Position numbers and translations under genes: made by a program. Under the pieces are notes generated by a model. It was not told the origin of the DNA, did no database searches, and worked only from the letters and a program-made list of their open reading frames with translations. A DNA stretch of 64,000 nt from Armatimonadetes bacterium UBA1398 (lineage in GTDB: Bacteria > Armatimonadota > Zipacnadia > UBA1398), in NCBI GenBank assembly GCA_002305165.1, contig DBQI01000049.1:1-64000 (forward strand), written 5' to 3'. This document shows, piece by piece, positions 42,991 to 52,103 of the stretch (position 1 is its first letter; each line of letters starts with the position of its first letter).

Positions 42991-45678
42991 TCACTCCGCC
43001 TTCTTTGGCGTCGCACGCCTCTTCGACGTCGCCTTCGCGGCGCTCTTCTTCGTCTTGGGCGTGGTAGCGCCGGTCTCCTTCGGCGTCGCGCTCTCTGGGT
43101 CCTTGGTCGCCGGCTTGCGAGACCTCTTCTTGCTTGCGGCGGGCTTGGGTGGGTCGGTCGACGGCGGCGTGAGGCTGACAGGCCTGCGGGGAACGCGCCT
43201 GGCCGTTGGCTTCTCGGGTCCCGGCGCTGCCGGAGGCTCGGGCTCGGGCTCGGGCTCGGGTTCGGGTTCCGGCTCTGGCTCGGCAGGGGGCGGCTCGGGG
43301 CTCAGATCGGGCTTGCGCCGGGGGATCCGGCGGGCCTTGGCTTCGTTACCCGACTCCTCCGCAGAGGCTGACGGGCGGCCGCGTCCGCGACGACCGCGAT
43401 GCCCCTCAACCGGCTCCTGTTCGGCGGCTGCAGGCGCTTCCGGGTCCTCTTCCTGCGCATCCTGCGCCGGCGAGCCGTCCAGTTCCAGTGCCGGCTCGGT
43501 CCTCTCCTCCACTGCAGGCTCCTCCGCATGTTCTACTTCTGGTTCCGACGGCCGTGTAGGTTCCACTTCAGCTATGTCGTCGGTCGCCTGAGGCTTCTCG
43601 GGCTCGGTACGCTTGGACCGACGGGACCGCCGACCTTGGCGACGCCGGGGCTCTGGCTTCTCGGGCTCTGCAGGCGCTCGCAGGTCCTCATCTGGGGCCT
43701 CTTCCGGCTCGTCTACCGCGGCTTCGGGTTCCGGCTCTGGTTCGGGTTCGGGCTCCGGCTCAGTAGCTGCGGGCGAGGTATCCGCCTCGGGAGGGGTGGA
43801 TCGGCGCGAGCGCCGACCGCGGCGTCGGCGACGGCTGGATCGGGTCTCGCCTGCATCCTTGGGCGCCTCAGGTGGCGCGGGCGCAGCGGGCTGCTCTGCC
43901 TCCTCCGTCGCGTCAGGCGCGGCCTCGGTCTCCTTCTCTTCGTCAGCCTCGTCAGCGCCCTGAGCTTCCCCCACGGGCGCGGTGCGGAGTCGACAGAGGG
44001 CCGCAGCGAACTCCATGGGCCGGAACTCGGCGTAGTCGCCCGGGTGCCGCCCGAAGTGCGGACTGATCCGGTCCAGTCCCTCCTCCGCGATGACCTTGGC
44101 AACAGCCTCGGCCACCTCCCGAAGGGTCCGGCGTCCATCGATGATGCCTCGGCGGACCGCATACTCGATGGCGTCGGCGATGGCGCGGAGCTGGGAGGGG
44201 TCCACAATCCCTGTGACCCGTGACACATCGATCTCGTAGCTGCCGAACTGGATCGTGCTCGTCCCCCGGGTATTGACCTTCGAGGGCTTGCGGCCCCGTC
44301 GCGCACTGATCGCGGAGGGTTGCGGCGTGCGGTTCTTGATCGGCCACCGCTTCAGCGGCTTCTCTTCCTGGCGCGAACTAGGATGGGCGGCAACCACGTC
44401 AGCCGCCTGCTTCGTGACCGCGCGGATCGCGTAGCGATCCATCATGAGGACCGTATCGGCAACCTCGAGGTAGTCGCCGCAGCCGCTGACTGCGACCACA
44501 GTGGAGACATCCAACAGGTCCCTGAGCATGCGGACGCGGTCTATGTACGGAATGAGGGGGTCGCGACGGGCCCCGACCAGAGCCTGCATGCGGGCGTCCC
44601 GGCCCATGAAATCGACCGCGCAGTCATCCTCATCCAGGAGCAGGACCCTGCAGCCCATCTCGAGCGCTTCGAGGAGGTTGGCCGCTTGGGAGACGCTGGC
44701 GGGGGCGGACTCGCTGGAGTAATCGGCCACGTCGGTGCCATCGGGCAGGGATCTGAAGAACGCACGTAGGTTCAGGCCGGCCGTGTACCGCCCTTCCTCG
44801 GCAGCGATGCGCACGGCCGACGAGTCTGTTACCACCAACTCGCGCCCATCGCCGGGGATGTGATCGTAGACTCCCTGCTGTAGGGCGTTCATGAGGGTGC
44901 TCTTGCCGTGGAAGGCGCCCCCTACGATGACGGTAACGCCCGCAGGTACGCCTACTCCCGTCACCTTGCCGGCGTGGGGAAGCTCGACGGTGACGCGAAG
45001 CTCCCTCGGGGCAGTGACGGCCACGGCTCGATCTGGATCCATCGGCAGGCACGACTCGCCTGACTGGCGGGGCAGGATCGCCCCGTTGCCAATGAAGGCC
45101 ACGAGCCCCAACTCCGCCAGGGCAGCGCGGAGATGGACCTGGTCCTCCACGACCTCGACGTGCCGCCGGAACTGGTCCGAGGTCTTGCCATCGAAGAGCA
45201 GGGCCTCGCGGCAGAGAGTGGGGACGGCGTGGAAGAGAAGTCGCTCGGCCTCCTCGGTAAGGACGGTTCGGCCCTCGCCGGGCAGGGAGATGTTGAGACG
45301 CAACTCGATGTTCTCGTCATCGACAACGGCTGCCGTGCGGCGGAGCACATGCTGCCCGCCCGCATCGACGGAGAGGGCCGCGCTCCGCCCTGTGGTCTCC
45401 AGCGTCTCTCCGATGACCTGCGCGGCCCGACGAACGATCCAGTCCGCAGTGGCGCGCCGCGCCGCCTCCGAGGCGAGGAAGCGAGCGGGGAACTTCGCGA
45501 CCCGCTGCGGCACCCTGAGGCGAGCCCTTGTGGGGGCCGCAAAGGGGTCCTTCTGTATGTGGTCGAGGTCGAAGATGAAGTGGCCGAAGTCGTAGGTACC
45601 CAGGAGGGACCGGTACGCCGGATAGTCGCGGCCGCTGATCGCCATTAGCGCCGTACGCAGGGCATCAGGTGTCTGCAT
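42991..45678 (-). CDS. ABC-class predicted ATPase with long charged C-terminal tail
   Basis: Residues 1-575 match the 'predicted ATPase of the ABC class' family: an N-terminal RDYPAYRSLLGTYDFGHF stretch, a P-loop GGAFHGKST with Lys259, a Walker B CRVLLLDEDD near residue 345, and the following VVVAVSGCGDYLEVAD block. Family proteins usually stop near here. This one has about 320 more residues that alternate acidic Glu-Pro runs (EPEPEPEPEP near 640 and again near 800) with basic clusters such as RRSRR, and end in a Lys/Ala/Pro/Thr tail like histone H1. That tail is probably disordered and may bind RNA or DNA. ATG 45678 has GGGAG five or so bases upstream. Role unknown. Confidence 0.85.
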   Translation of the reverse strand: MQTPDALRTALMAISGRDYPAYRSLLGTYDFGHFIFDLDHIQKDPFAAPTRARLRVPQRVAKFPARFLASEAARRATADWIVRRAAQVIGETLETTGRSAALSVDAGGQHVLRRTAAVVDDENIELRLNISLPGEGRTVLTEEAERLLFHAVPTLCREALLFDGKTSDQFRRHVEVVEDQVHLRAALAELGLVAFIGNGAILPRQSGESCLPMDPDRAVAVTAPRELRVTVELPHAGKVTGVGVPAGVTVIVGGAFHGKSTLMNALQQGVYDHIPGDGRELVVTDSSAVRIAAEEGRYTAGLNLRAFFRSLPDGTDVADYSSESAPASVSQAANLLEALEMGCRVLLLDEDDCAVDFMGRDARMQALVGARRDPLIPYIDRVRMLRDLLDVSTVVAVSGCGDYLEVADTVLMMDRYAIRAVTKQAADVVAAHPSSRQEEKPLKRWPIKNRTPQPSAISARRGRKPSKVNTRGTSTIQFGSYEIDVSRVTGIVDPSQLRAIADAIEYAVRRGIIDGRRTLREVAEAVAKVIAEEGLDRISPHFGRHPGDYAEFRPMEFAAALCRLRTAPVGEAQGADEADEEKETEAAPDATEEAEQPAAPAPPEAPKDAGETRSSRRRRRGRRSRRSTPPEADTSPAATEPEPEPEPEPEPEAAVDEPEEAPDEDLRAPAEPEKPEPRRRQGRRSRRSKRTEPEKPQATDDIAEVEPTRPSEPEVEHAEEPAVEERTEPALELDGSPAQDAQEEDPEAPAAAEQEPVEGHRGRRGRGRPSASAEESGNEAKARRIPRRKPDLSPEPPPAEPEPEPEPEPEPEPEPPAAPGPEKPTARRVPRRPVSLTPPSTDPPKPAASKKRSRKPATKDPESATPKETGATTPKTKKSAAKATSKRRATPKKAE
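43234..43760. repeat. Two Glu-Pro coding microsatellites in the ATPase tail
   Basis: Hexanucleotide runs based on GGCTCG/GGTTCG occur at about 43234-43282 and again at 43724-43760. Read on the minus strand they encode Glu-Pro repeats. The interval between them is non-repetitive but compositionally biased. Repeat number could vary between strains by slippage. Confidence 0.75.
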
Positions 45679-45760
45679 GGATTGCTCCCGATCTCAGGGG
45701 AAGTGGAACGACATAGGAGAGGACGGCCGGCTCGGCCTGGACCTCATCGCGTACCGCCTA

Positions 45761-46603
45761 TCACTCGGACTCGCCCGACAGGCCACGGGCACGGCGCTTG
45801 GCGCCCCCCGCAGGGCGACCTCGGCGGCGGCGGACGGTCTCGTAGTCGATGCCCGCAGCCTCAACCGCTTTGCGCCACGTGCCGAAGTACCGCGTGCTCT
45901 TGGCGGCGGAGAGCAGGGCTCCGTTGGCGACCATCACGGCCTTCTGGGAGAGATCGCGGCCGTCCTTGGCCATAGCCTGGATCTCCTCGATAATGCGGCG
46001 ACGTGTCCACTGCTTGGTGGGTGGCGTGGCGACCTGCTCCACGTCGGCCGCGCGGAGGGCGGCGCGCCAGCTTCCGAAGTTCTCCTTGCGACGGGCGGCC
46101 CGATAGAGCCCTGGGTAGTCACGGTTGATCGCTGACCAGCTCAGCGATCTGCCCTCCGCGTGTAGATCCCGGATCTGGGCGATGATCTTCTCCCTCGACC
46201 AGAAGTGCTGCCCGCGTATCCTGTCGTAGTCGAGCCCCGCAGCCTCCACCGCTCTGCGCCAACTCCCGAAGTACCGCTTCGCGCAGGCAGCCGAGTAGAG
46301 CTGCCGGTTGGCCCGCTTGAACTCGACGCTGAGGAGATCAGCGCCTTCCTCATGGTGCCTGCGTATGGCTCGGACGATGCGCTCCTTGGACCAGATCTGC
46401 TCGCCCCGTTTGATAGAGGAGTAGTCCAGCCCGGCGGCGTGAACGGCTGCCCGCCAACTACCGTAGTGGCTCTGGGAGCGCGCGGAGGAGAAGAGAGCGC
46501 CGTGGGTCTTGCGGATACCGGTAGGAGAGAGATCGACCCCCTGCGCGTATAGGCGCCGGATCTCCTCGATGATCCTCTCCTGGGTCCACTTGTTACCCGG
46601 CAT
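45761..46603 (-). CDS. Four-repeat protein of the homing-endonuclease-associated repeat type
   Basis: The 280-residue protein is four tandem copies of a 64- or 65-residue unit, starting at Trp6, Trp71, Trp135 and Trp199. Each reads W[ST]xExII..IRxLxxxGxDLS, then a middle helix ending in LYxAA, then [YF]GSWRxAVxAAGLDY. This is the repeat often found attached to HNH homing endonucleases in archaea and bacteria (Pfam HNH_repeat). No nuclease domain is present here. The basic helical units probably bind DNA. The tail is Arg/Gly-rich. The start at 46603 has only a weak ribosome site. It lies 82 bases upstream of the ABC-class ATPase gene on the same strand. Confidence 0.8.
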   Translation of the reverse strand: MPGNKWTQERIIEEIRRLYAQGVDLSPTGIRKTHGALFSSARSQSHYGSWRAAVHAAGLDYSSIKRGEQIWSKERIVRAIRRHHEEGADLLSVEFKRANRQLYSAACAKRYFGSWRRAVEAAGLDYDRIRGQHFWSREKIIAQIRDLHAEGRSLSWSAINRDYPGLYRAARRKENFGSWRAALRAADVEQVATPPTKQWTRRRIIEEIQAMAKDGRDLSQKAVMVANGALLSAAKSTRYFGTWRKAVEAAGIDYETVRRRRGRPAGGAKRRARGLSGESE

Positions 46604-46862
46604 CCGTTGCGGTCATTCCAACCCCAGCCACCTTGGGTGGCATATAGTGATCCTTGCCGGACGCTCACCTAGGTCGGACGGATTGCCTGAGCCCATGGGG
46701 CTTCTGTCCAGACACACCAGCCCCCGGAAGATATCCTGACGTCTTCGCACGGTCAAGCCATCCGAAGTGGGGCTACCGTTCCCCAGACGATGCGCGGGCG
46801 GCGCGCCAGTTATCCCTGCTCTCGTTCCGCCCGCGCACCACAAAGGGGAAGGGCATTCCTCA

Positions 46863-49800
46863 CTAACCTTCTCCGACACCTCCGCCTGTTTCCGAGCCAT
46901 CCTTCTCTTCACCTTCACCCTTTGCAGCACCGAATTCGTGGGCACCGTAACCGGTCAGCTTGCGCTTCAACCAGACGTACCCGCGCTGCAGGTCATCCAT
47001 CCAGCAGTAGAAGGACGGGACCACGACGAGGGAGACGAAGGTGGCGAACAGGATGCCGCCCGTGACGGAGGCGCCAAGGCTCTGCCGGGTCTCGGCGCCG
47101 CGCCCCATGCCCGTGCTGATGGGCAGGAGGCTCATGGCTAGGGTGAGGGTGGTCATCATGATGGGTCGGAACCGAGTTATCCCCGCCCTGATCACCGCGT
47201 CTGTTCGGCCAAACCCCTCGCGTCGGAGCGTGTTCGCGTAGTCCACGAGCAGGATTGAGTTCTTGGACACGATTCCGATGAGCAGGATGATCCCGATCAT
47301 GCCGAAGATGTCCAGGATGCAGCCCGCGATCTTGAGGCCGAGGATCGCGCCCGTGATGGCCATCGGCGTACACGTCATCAGGGTCAGAGGGTGGAACCAT
47401 GACTCGAATAGGATGGTGAGAAGGGCGAAGACCAGGACGACGGAGATCGTGAGAGACTCGAGTATGTACCCGAAGCTCTCCGTCATCATCTCGGAGCTTC
47501 CGCCGAGCTGGTACGTCATGCCGGGTGGGAAGGTAAGCTCCTTCATGATCTCCCGGATCTTCTCCGATGCCTCGCCGGTAGAGTCGCCGCCGGGGTTCAC
47601 GCCGACGGTGACGAGGTCGAGCCGGTCCTTCCTCGTGAGCTGAGCAGGCCCAACCCCCTCCTCGACGGTGGCGACATCGCGGAGGCGGATCGGGGCCCCG
47701 CCGTTCATGCCGATGACGATCTCCGGCAGGCGGCGGGTGGCGTCGGTATACTCGTCACCGAACTCGATGCGGATGTCGTACTCGTCACCCAGCTCGCGGT
47801 ACTCGAGGGTGGTGTCCCCCTCGACGGCCATGCGCAGGGCCATAGCGATCTCGGCGGTGCTAAGGCCCAGAGCCGCCGCGCGAACTCGGTCCACACGGGC
47901 CTGCATCTCGGGCTTTCCAGCCTGGTGGGAGCTCATCGCGTCCCATCCCGGCTCAGCTGACAGGCGCTCCCGGACGCGCTCTGCCATCTCCACGAGACCC
48001 ATCTCACGGGTGCCGACGATCTCGACGGACAGCGGGTTGATGTCGCCGCCCCCAGGGCCGGACGAGGTTCGGCGGGCCCGCACGATGGCTCCAGTGATCG
48101 ACTCGCGGGCGGCGGTCTCTATCTCGGTACAGAGCTCGCCTACCTCGCGAACACGCTCCTTGGCCCCCTCGCGTCCCTCGAGCATGCCGATCCCACGCAT
48201 GCTGGCCAGCATCCGTTTGCCCTTCGGAGCGCGGTCATAGCACTTCACGGAGATCTGAGCGTAGTTGGGCCCGCGGGTGCGTCCCATGTTCCCAACTTCG
48301 GTTGAGTAGGCCTCGATCTCGGGGATACCCGCGACGATCTCCTCGACCTGTCGGGTGATGCGGTCCGTGGCGTCGATGTTCTTATCAATGGGCAGCTCGA
48401 TGTAGACGGAGAGCTGGCCCTGGTCCGAGTCCGCCATCAGGGCCGAGCCCATGGTAGGCATGATGCCGACCAGTATGGCGGCAGTGAGGAGGAAGCCGGC
48501 CAGGACTGCGGTGAGGCGGCCCCACCATCGGCGCACGCAGAAGTCGAGGAGCCGGACATACGGCCCCCGGGCCCGGAGCACGGCTTCGGTGCGGTCCTCC
48601 TCATCGCCGGAGCCCGCAGCATCGCTCGTGCGGAGCCAGCGGGACGCCAGCATGGGCGTTAGAGTGAACGAGACGAAGAGGCTGAAGAGGGTGGCCGTCG
48701 CGACGGTGAGACCGAAGGGGCGGAAGAACTTGCCCATCATCCCGCCCATCATGGCAATGGGGATGAAGACGACCACGTCGACCATGGTGATGGCTACAGC
48801 GGCCAGGCCAATCTCGATCCGTCCGTCGATCGCCGCCTGCTCCGGCGGCTTGCCCATCGCCAAGTGTCGATAGATGTTCTCGAGTACCACAATTGAGTCG
48901 TCGACCAGAATACCGACGGCGAGGGAGAGGCCGAGCATGGTGAGGAAGTTCAGCGTGTAGTTGATGATGTTCATCACAAAGAAGGTGGCCAGTAGCGAAG
49001 TGGGGATGGCCACGAAGATGATGAGCGTGGCGCGGAAGTTGCGCAGGAAAAGGAACACGACCAGGGTGGCGAGGAGCACACCGTACATAAGGTGGTTCTG
49101 GAGGTCGTGGAGCGACTCCTCAGTGAACTTGGAGTCATCGGATACATACGTGAACCGCACATCGCCGGGTAGCGACGCCTTGAGGGCGTCGACACGCGCT
49201 TTGACCGCCTCGGCTGTCTCGATGATGTTGGCGTTGGTGGTCTTGGTGACCGAGATCGCAACGGAGGACAGACCGTTCAGTCGGGCGTAGCTGTCGACTT
49301 CCGCGACGGAGTCCGTGACATCCGCCACGTCGCGAAGCTCAACGAGCCCACCGTCGGCAGTGCGCATGCGGATCTGCCGTATCTCGTCGACGGACTGGAA
49401 CTCCCCCAGCATGCGGACGGAGTAGTGTTTTTCGCCCTCCTTGAAGCTGCCGCCCGGCAGGTCGATGCTCTGGGCGGCGAGCCACGCCTGGAACTGTCGG
49501 AGGCTCATGCCGATGGCCATGAGCCGATCCGGACGCACCTTGATCTGAACCTCGCGGACATCGCCGCCGCTGACCTCGACGGTCGCAACGCCGACCGCGC
49601 CCGCTATCCGATCCTTGATGGTGTTGTCGGTTACGGCCCGCAGCTCCCGGTTACTTAGATGCTCCGACGTCGTACCGATGACCAGTGTTGGCATGGAGCT
49701 CATGTCGAACTTCTGGACCACGGGTGTCTCGGCGTCGTCGGGGAGCACCCCCACTATGGCAGCGACCCTATCGCGCACATCGGAGGCCGCGGCCTCCTGA

Positions 49801-50099
49801 TCTGTGTTGGCGTCGAAGATGATGATGACGTAACCCAGACCTTCGATCGCGGTGCTCTCCACGGTGTCGACGTTGCTGATCGTGGACACTGCATCCTCGA
49901 TCGGCTCGACGATCAGCCGTTCGACCTCCTCAGCGCCGGCTCCAGGGTAGACGGAGCTGACGGACATGACGGGGATCTCGGTGTCAGGGAAGAGCTGCTT
50001 AGGCAGCTTGAACCACGCGAGGACGCCCAGGAAGCCGAGGGCTACGAACACCATAGTCATAGCGACCGGACGCTTGATCGCTGCAAGGGTGAACCACAT
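46863..50099 (-). CDS. RND efflux permease, HAE1 type
   Basis: This 1078-residue inner-membrane pump is an AcrB-type RND transporter driven by protons. It starts with IKRPVAMTMVFVALGFLG, has the repeated architecture of two six-helix bundles and two periplasmic loops, and keeps the proton-relay pair in VGILVDDSIVVLEN (helix 4) and the Lys in GIVSKNSILLVDYA (helix 10). The DRI-type PGAGAEEVERLIVEPIE near the start is standard. The ATG at 50099 has AGGAGG five bases upstream. It is the last gene of the AbrB-tolC-adaptor-pump operon. The C-terminal Gly/Glu-rich tail is short. Substrates are likely hydrophobic compounds or drugs. Confidence 0.95.
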   Translation of the reverse strand: MWFTLAAIKRPVAMTMVFVALGFLGVLAWFKLPKQLFPDTEIPVMSVSSVYPGAGAEEVERLIVEPIEDAVSTISNVDTVESTAIEGLGYVIIIFDANTDQEAAASDVRDRVAAIVGVLPDDAETPVVQKFDMSSMPTLVIGTTSEHLSNRELRAVTDNTIKDRIAGAVGVATVEVSGGDVREVQIKVRPDRLMAIGMSLRQFQAWLAAQSIDLPGGSFKEGEKHYSVRMLGEFQSVDEIRQIRMRTADGGLVELRDVADVTDSVAEVDSYARLNGLSSVAISVTKTTNANIIETAEAVKARVDALKASLPGDVRFTYVSDDSKFTEESLHDLQNHLMYGVLLATLVVFLFLRNFRATLIIFVAIPTSLLATFFVMNIINYTLNFLTMLGLSLAVGILVDDSIVVLENIYRHLAMGKPPEQAAIDGRIEIGLAAVAITMVDVVVFIPIAMMGGMMGKFFRPFGLTVATATLFSLFVSFTLTPMLASRWLRTSDAAGSGDEEDRTEAVLRARGPYVRLLDFCVRRWWGRLTAVLAGFLLTAAILVGIMPTMGSALMADSDQGQLSVYIELPIDKNIDATDRITRQVEEIVAGIPEIEAYSTEVGNMGRTRGPNYAQISVKCYDRAPKGKRMLASMRGIGMLEGREGAKERVREVGELCTEIETAARESITGAIVRARRTSSGPGGGDINPLSVEIVGTREMGLVEMAERVRERLSAEPGWDAMSSHQAGKPEMQARVDRVRAAALGLSTAEIAMALRMAVEGDTTLEYRELGDEYDIRIEFGDEYTDATRRLPEIVIGMNGGAPIRLRDVATVEEGVGPAQLTRKDRLDLVTVGVNPGGDSTGEASEKIREIMKELTFPPGMTYQLGGSSEMMTESFGYILESLTISVVLVFALLTILFESWFHPLTLMTCTPMAITGAILGLKIAGCILDIFGMIGIILLIGIVSKNSILLVDYANTLRREGFGRTDAVIRAGITRFRPIMMTTLTLAMSLLPISTGMGRGAETRQSLGASVTGGILFATFVSLVVVPSFYCWMDDLQRGYVWLKRKLTGYGAHEFGAAKGEGEEKDGSETGGGVGEG

Positions 50100-50192
50100 A
50101 CCGACCTCCTGCACACGTCGGTGGCGCGAGCCATCTCATCCCCCTGGTAACGTCCTGCGCCCGTCTCCGAGGGGTCGCTCGATCCACTCCTG

Positions 50193-52103
50193 TTACGAGT
50201 CGCCGGTGGCCTTCTCCGGCTCGGGCTCCGCGTCGTTCAGGCCATTGGTGGGCAGGTCGTACTCGACGGTGTTGTCGATAGTGACCGACGCGCCGTCGGT
50301 GAGACCCTTCTGGCCACGGATGACGACCTTGTCGCCAGGGTTCACACCCTCGAGCACCTCGACTACGGCCACGCCCTCGATGCCCAATGTCACCGTCTGC
50401 CGCTTGGCCGCGTTGCCCTCGACGATGTAAGCCATCATCTGGCCGGCCTCCTCGATGAGGGTGTCCTTGGGGATGATCACGGCGTCCTGGGCCGCACCCA
50501 CGACGACCTCACCCCTGGCGAACATGCCGGGCTTCACGCCCTGGCCGGCGGGAATGGCGATCTTGATGGTGAAGTTGCGGCTAGACACCTCACCGGCCGG
50601 CAGGACCTGGGCCACGCGGCCTGTGATCTCCGCATTGGGCAGGCCGTCGACGGTGACAGTGACCTCGCTACCGACCATGACCCGATCGACATCCAGTTCG
50701 GAGACGGTAGCGGCGAACTGAAGAGAGTCGGCGGTCACGATGGTGAGAAGGGGTGAACCGCCCATGGGGGCGATCTCGCCCTCATCGACGTACCGCTTGC
50801 TGATGATGCCGCTGACCGGTGACACGATGGTCCGCTTGCCGCGCTGGGCCTGGTAGATTCCCACGCTCGCTTGGGCCGAGCGCAGGGCCGCGCGGGCGGC
50901 CTCTATCTCCTTCTCATCGACGCCGATGGTAGGTCCGCTGCTCGCGACAGCCTGGTCGTAGAGGGCCTCGGCCTGCGCCACGGCCTCCTTGGCGGCGGCG
51001 ACATCGCGGGCGGAGGTGTCGACCGTGAGCCGCCGGTTCTGGGCGTCCCGGACTCCGATCTCAGCGGCGGTCACGTTCTCCTCGGCGGTGCGGACAGCCT
51101 GACGCTGCTGCTCGACCTGGGCTCTCGCGGCCTCGGCGGAGCGAAGCGCCTGACGAGCTTGGTCGATCTGGGCCTGGGAGATGCGGAGCTGCTCCGGCGT
51201 GGCGCCCTCGTTGGTCAACGATAACGCCTGCTGCGCGATCTGGAGCTGGCTGACCGAGGAGTCGTACGCGAGCCGGGCGTTGTCGACCGTCTGCTGAGAG
51301 ACGGCCCCGGCGTCGCGGAGGCCCATCATTCGCTGGAGGTCTCGCCGCGTGTTCTCGACCTGCAGCTCGGCTAGCCGGACCTGCTCCTGAGCCTGCTCGC
51401 GCTGCTGGCTTCGCGCGCCACGGGCCAGGTCGGCATAGGCATCCTCCGCGGCACGTACGGCGGCCTGGGCGGACTGGATGTTCGCCTCGGTGGTGTCCTG
51501 AGTCTGGCTCAGACCGGACCGCGAGGCCTCGAGACCGGCCCGGGCCTGGGCGAGCTGCGTCTCGGCAGCGGCGACACCATCGTCGACTTGGCGGACGGTG
51601 AGCTCATAGGCGGTCTCGACCTGGCTGAGCCGCTCCCTCGCCGAGGCGAGCTGGCTGCGAGCCGTCTCGATGCCGGTATCCGTGCTGATGCCGACGAGCT
51701 CGTGTCCCTGCTCGGCTTGGGCGAGGCGGATGCGCGCGGCCTCAACGCCGGCTTGGGCCTGGTTGATGCTGGCGTCCAGGTCGCTCGTGTCGAGCCGGAT
51801 CACAACCTGCCCCGCGGAGATGGGGTCGCCCTCATCGCCCGCGATGTAGACGATACGGTCCGTGGCGGCCGAGCCTATGTTGACCTCTCGGATGGCCTCG
51901 ATGGTGCCCGTCGCCTCGACGATCTCGGCCAGCCTGCCGAGGCGGGCCTCGACCACGTCGACGGAGACCGAAGCCTGACCGACCTCGTTCATGCCCGCCT
52001 CTGGCGCCGGCTTGCGTCCGCAGCCAGTGGCGATCAGCACGGCGGCAAGGGCCGCGAGGAGAGCCCCAACGGCGGTACGCGAGGGGTGGATGCGAGTGCT
52101 CAT
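50193..52103 (-). CDS. RND periplasmic adaptor lipoprotein with very long coiled coil
   Basis: The 636-residue adaptor is a membrane fusion protein anchored by a lipoprotein Cys (LIATGCGR). It has the lipoyl halves (GDEGDPISAGQVVIRLDTSDL and TIVSPVSGIISKRYVDEGEI), a beta-barrel domain and a C-terminal membrane-proximal domain. Between the lipoyl halves lies an alpha-helical hairpin of about 310 residues, rich in Ala, Gln, Glu and Arg with heptads, far longer than in AcrA. It bridges the pump to TolC. Its ATG overlaps the tolC stop by four bases (ATGA), and the pump gene follows 93 bases on. Typical adaptors are about 350-420 residues. Confidence 0.93.
   Translation of the reverse strand: MSTRIHPSRTAVGALLAALAAVLIATGCGRKPAPEAGMNEVGQASVSVDVVEARLGRLAEIVEATGTIEAIREVNIGSAATDRIVYIAGDEGDPISAGQVVIRLDTSDLDASINQAQAGVEAARIRLAQAEQGHELVGISTDTGIETARSQLASARERLSQVETAYELTVRQVDDGVAAAETQLAQARAGLEASRSGLSQTQDTTEANIQSAQAAVRAAEDAYADLARGARSQQREQAQEQVRLAELQVENTRRDLQRMMGLRDAGAVSQQTVDNARLAYDSSVSQLQIAQQALSLTNEGATPEQLRISQAQIDQARQALRSAEAARAQVEQQRQAVRTAEENVTAAEIGVRDAQNRRLTVDTSARDVAAAKEAVAQAEALYDQAVASSGPTIGVDEKEIEAARAALRSAQASVGIYQAQRGKRTIVSPVSGIISKRYVDEGEIAPMGGSPLLTIVTADSLQFAATVSELDVDRVMVGSEVTVTVDGLPNAEITGRVAQVLPAGEVSSRNFTIKIAIPAGQGVKPGMFARGEVVVGAAQDAVIIPKDTLIEEAGQMMAYIVEGNAAKRQTVTLGIEGVAVVEVLEGVNPGDKVVIRGQKGLTDGASVTIDNTVEYDLPTNGLNDAEPEPEKATGDS

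Noticed and set aside
43234..43760. Hexanucleotide repeats considered as a possible CRISPR or mobile element
   Set aside because: They are in-frame Glu-Pro coding repeats within one gene, with no spacers.
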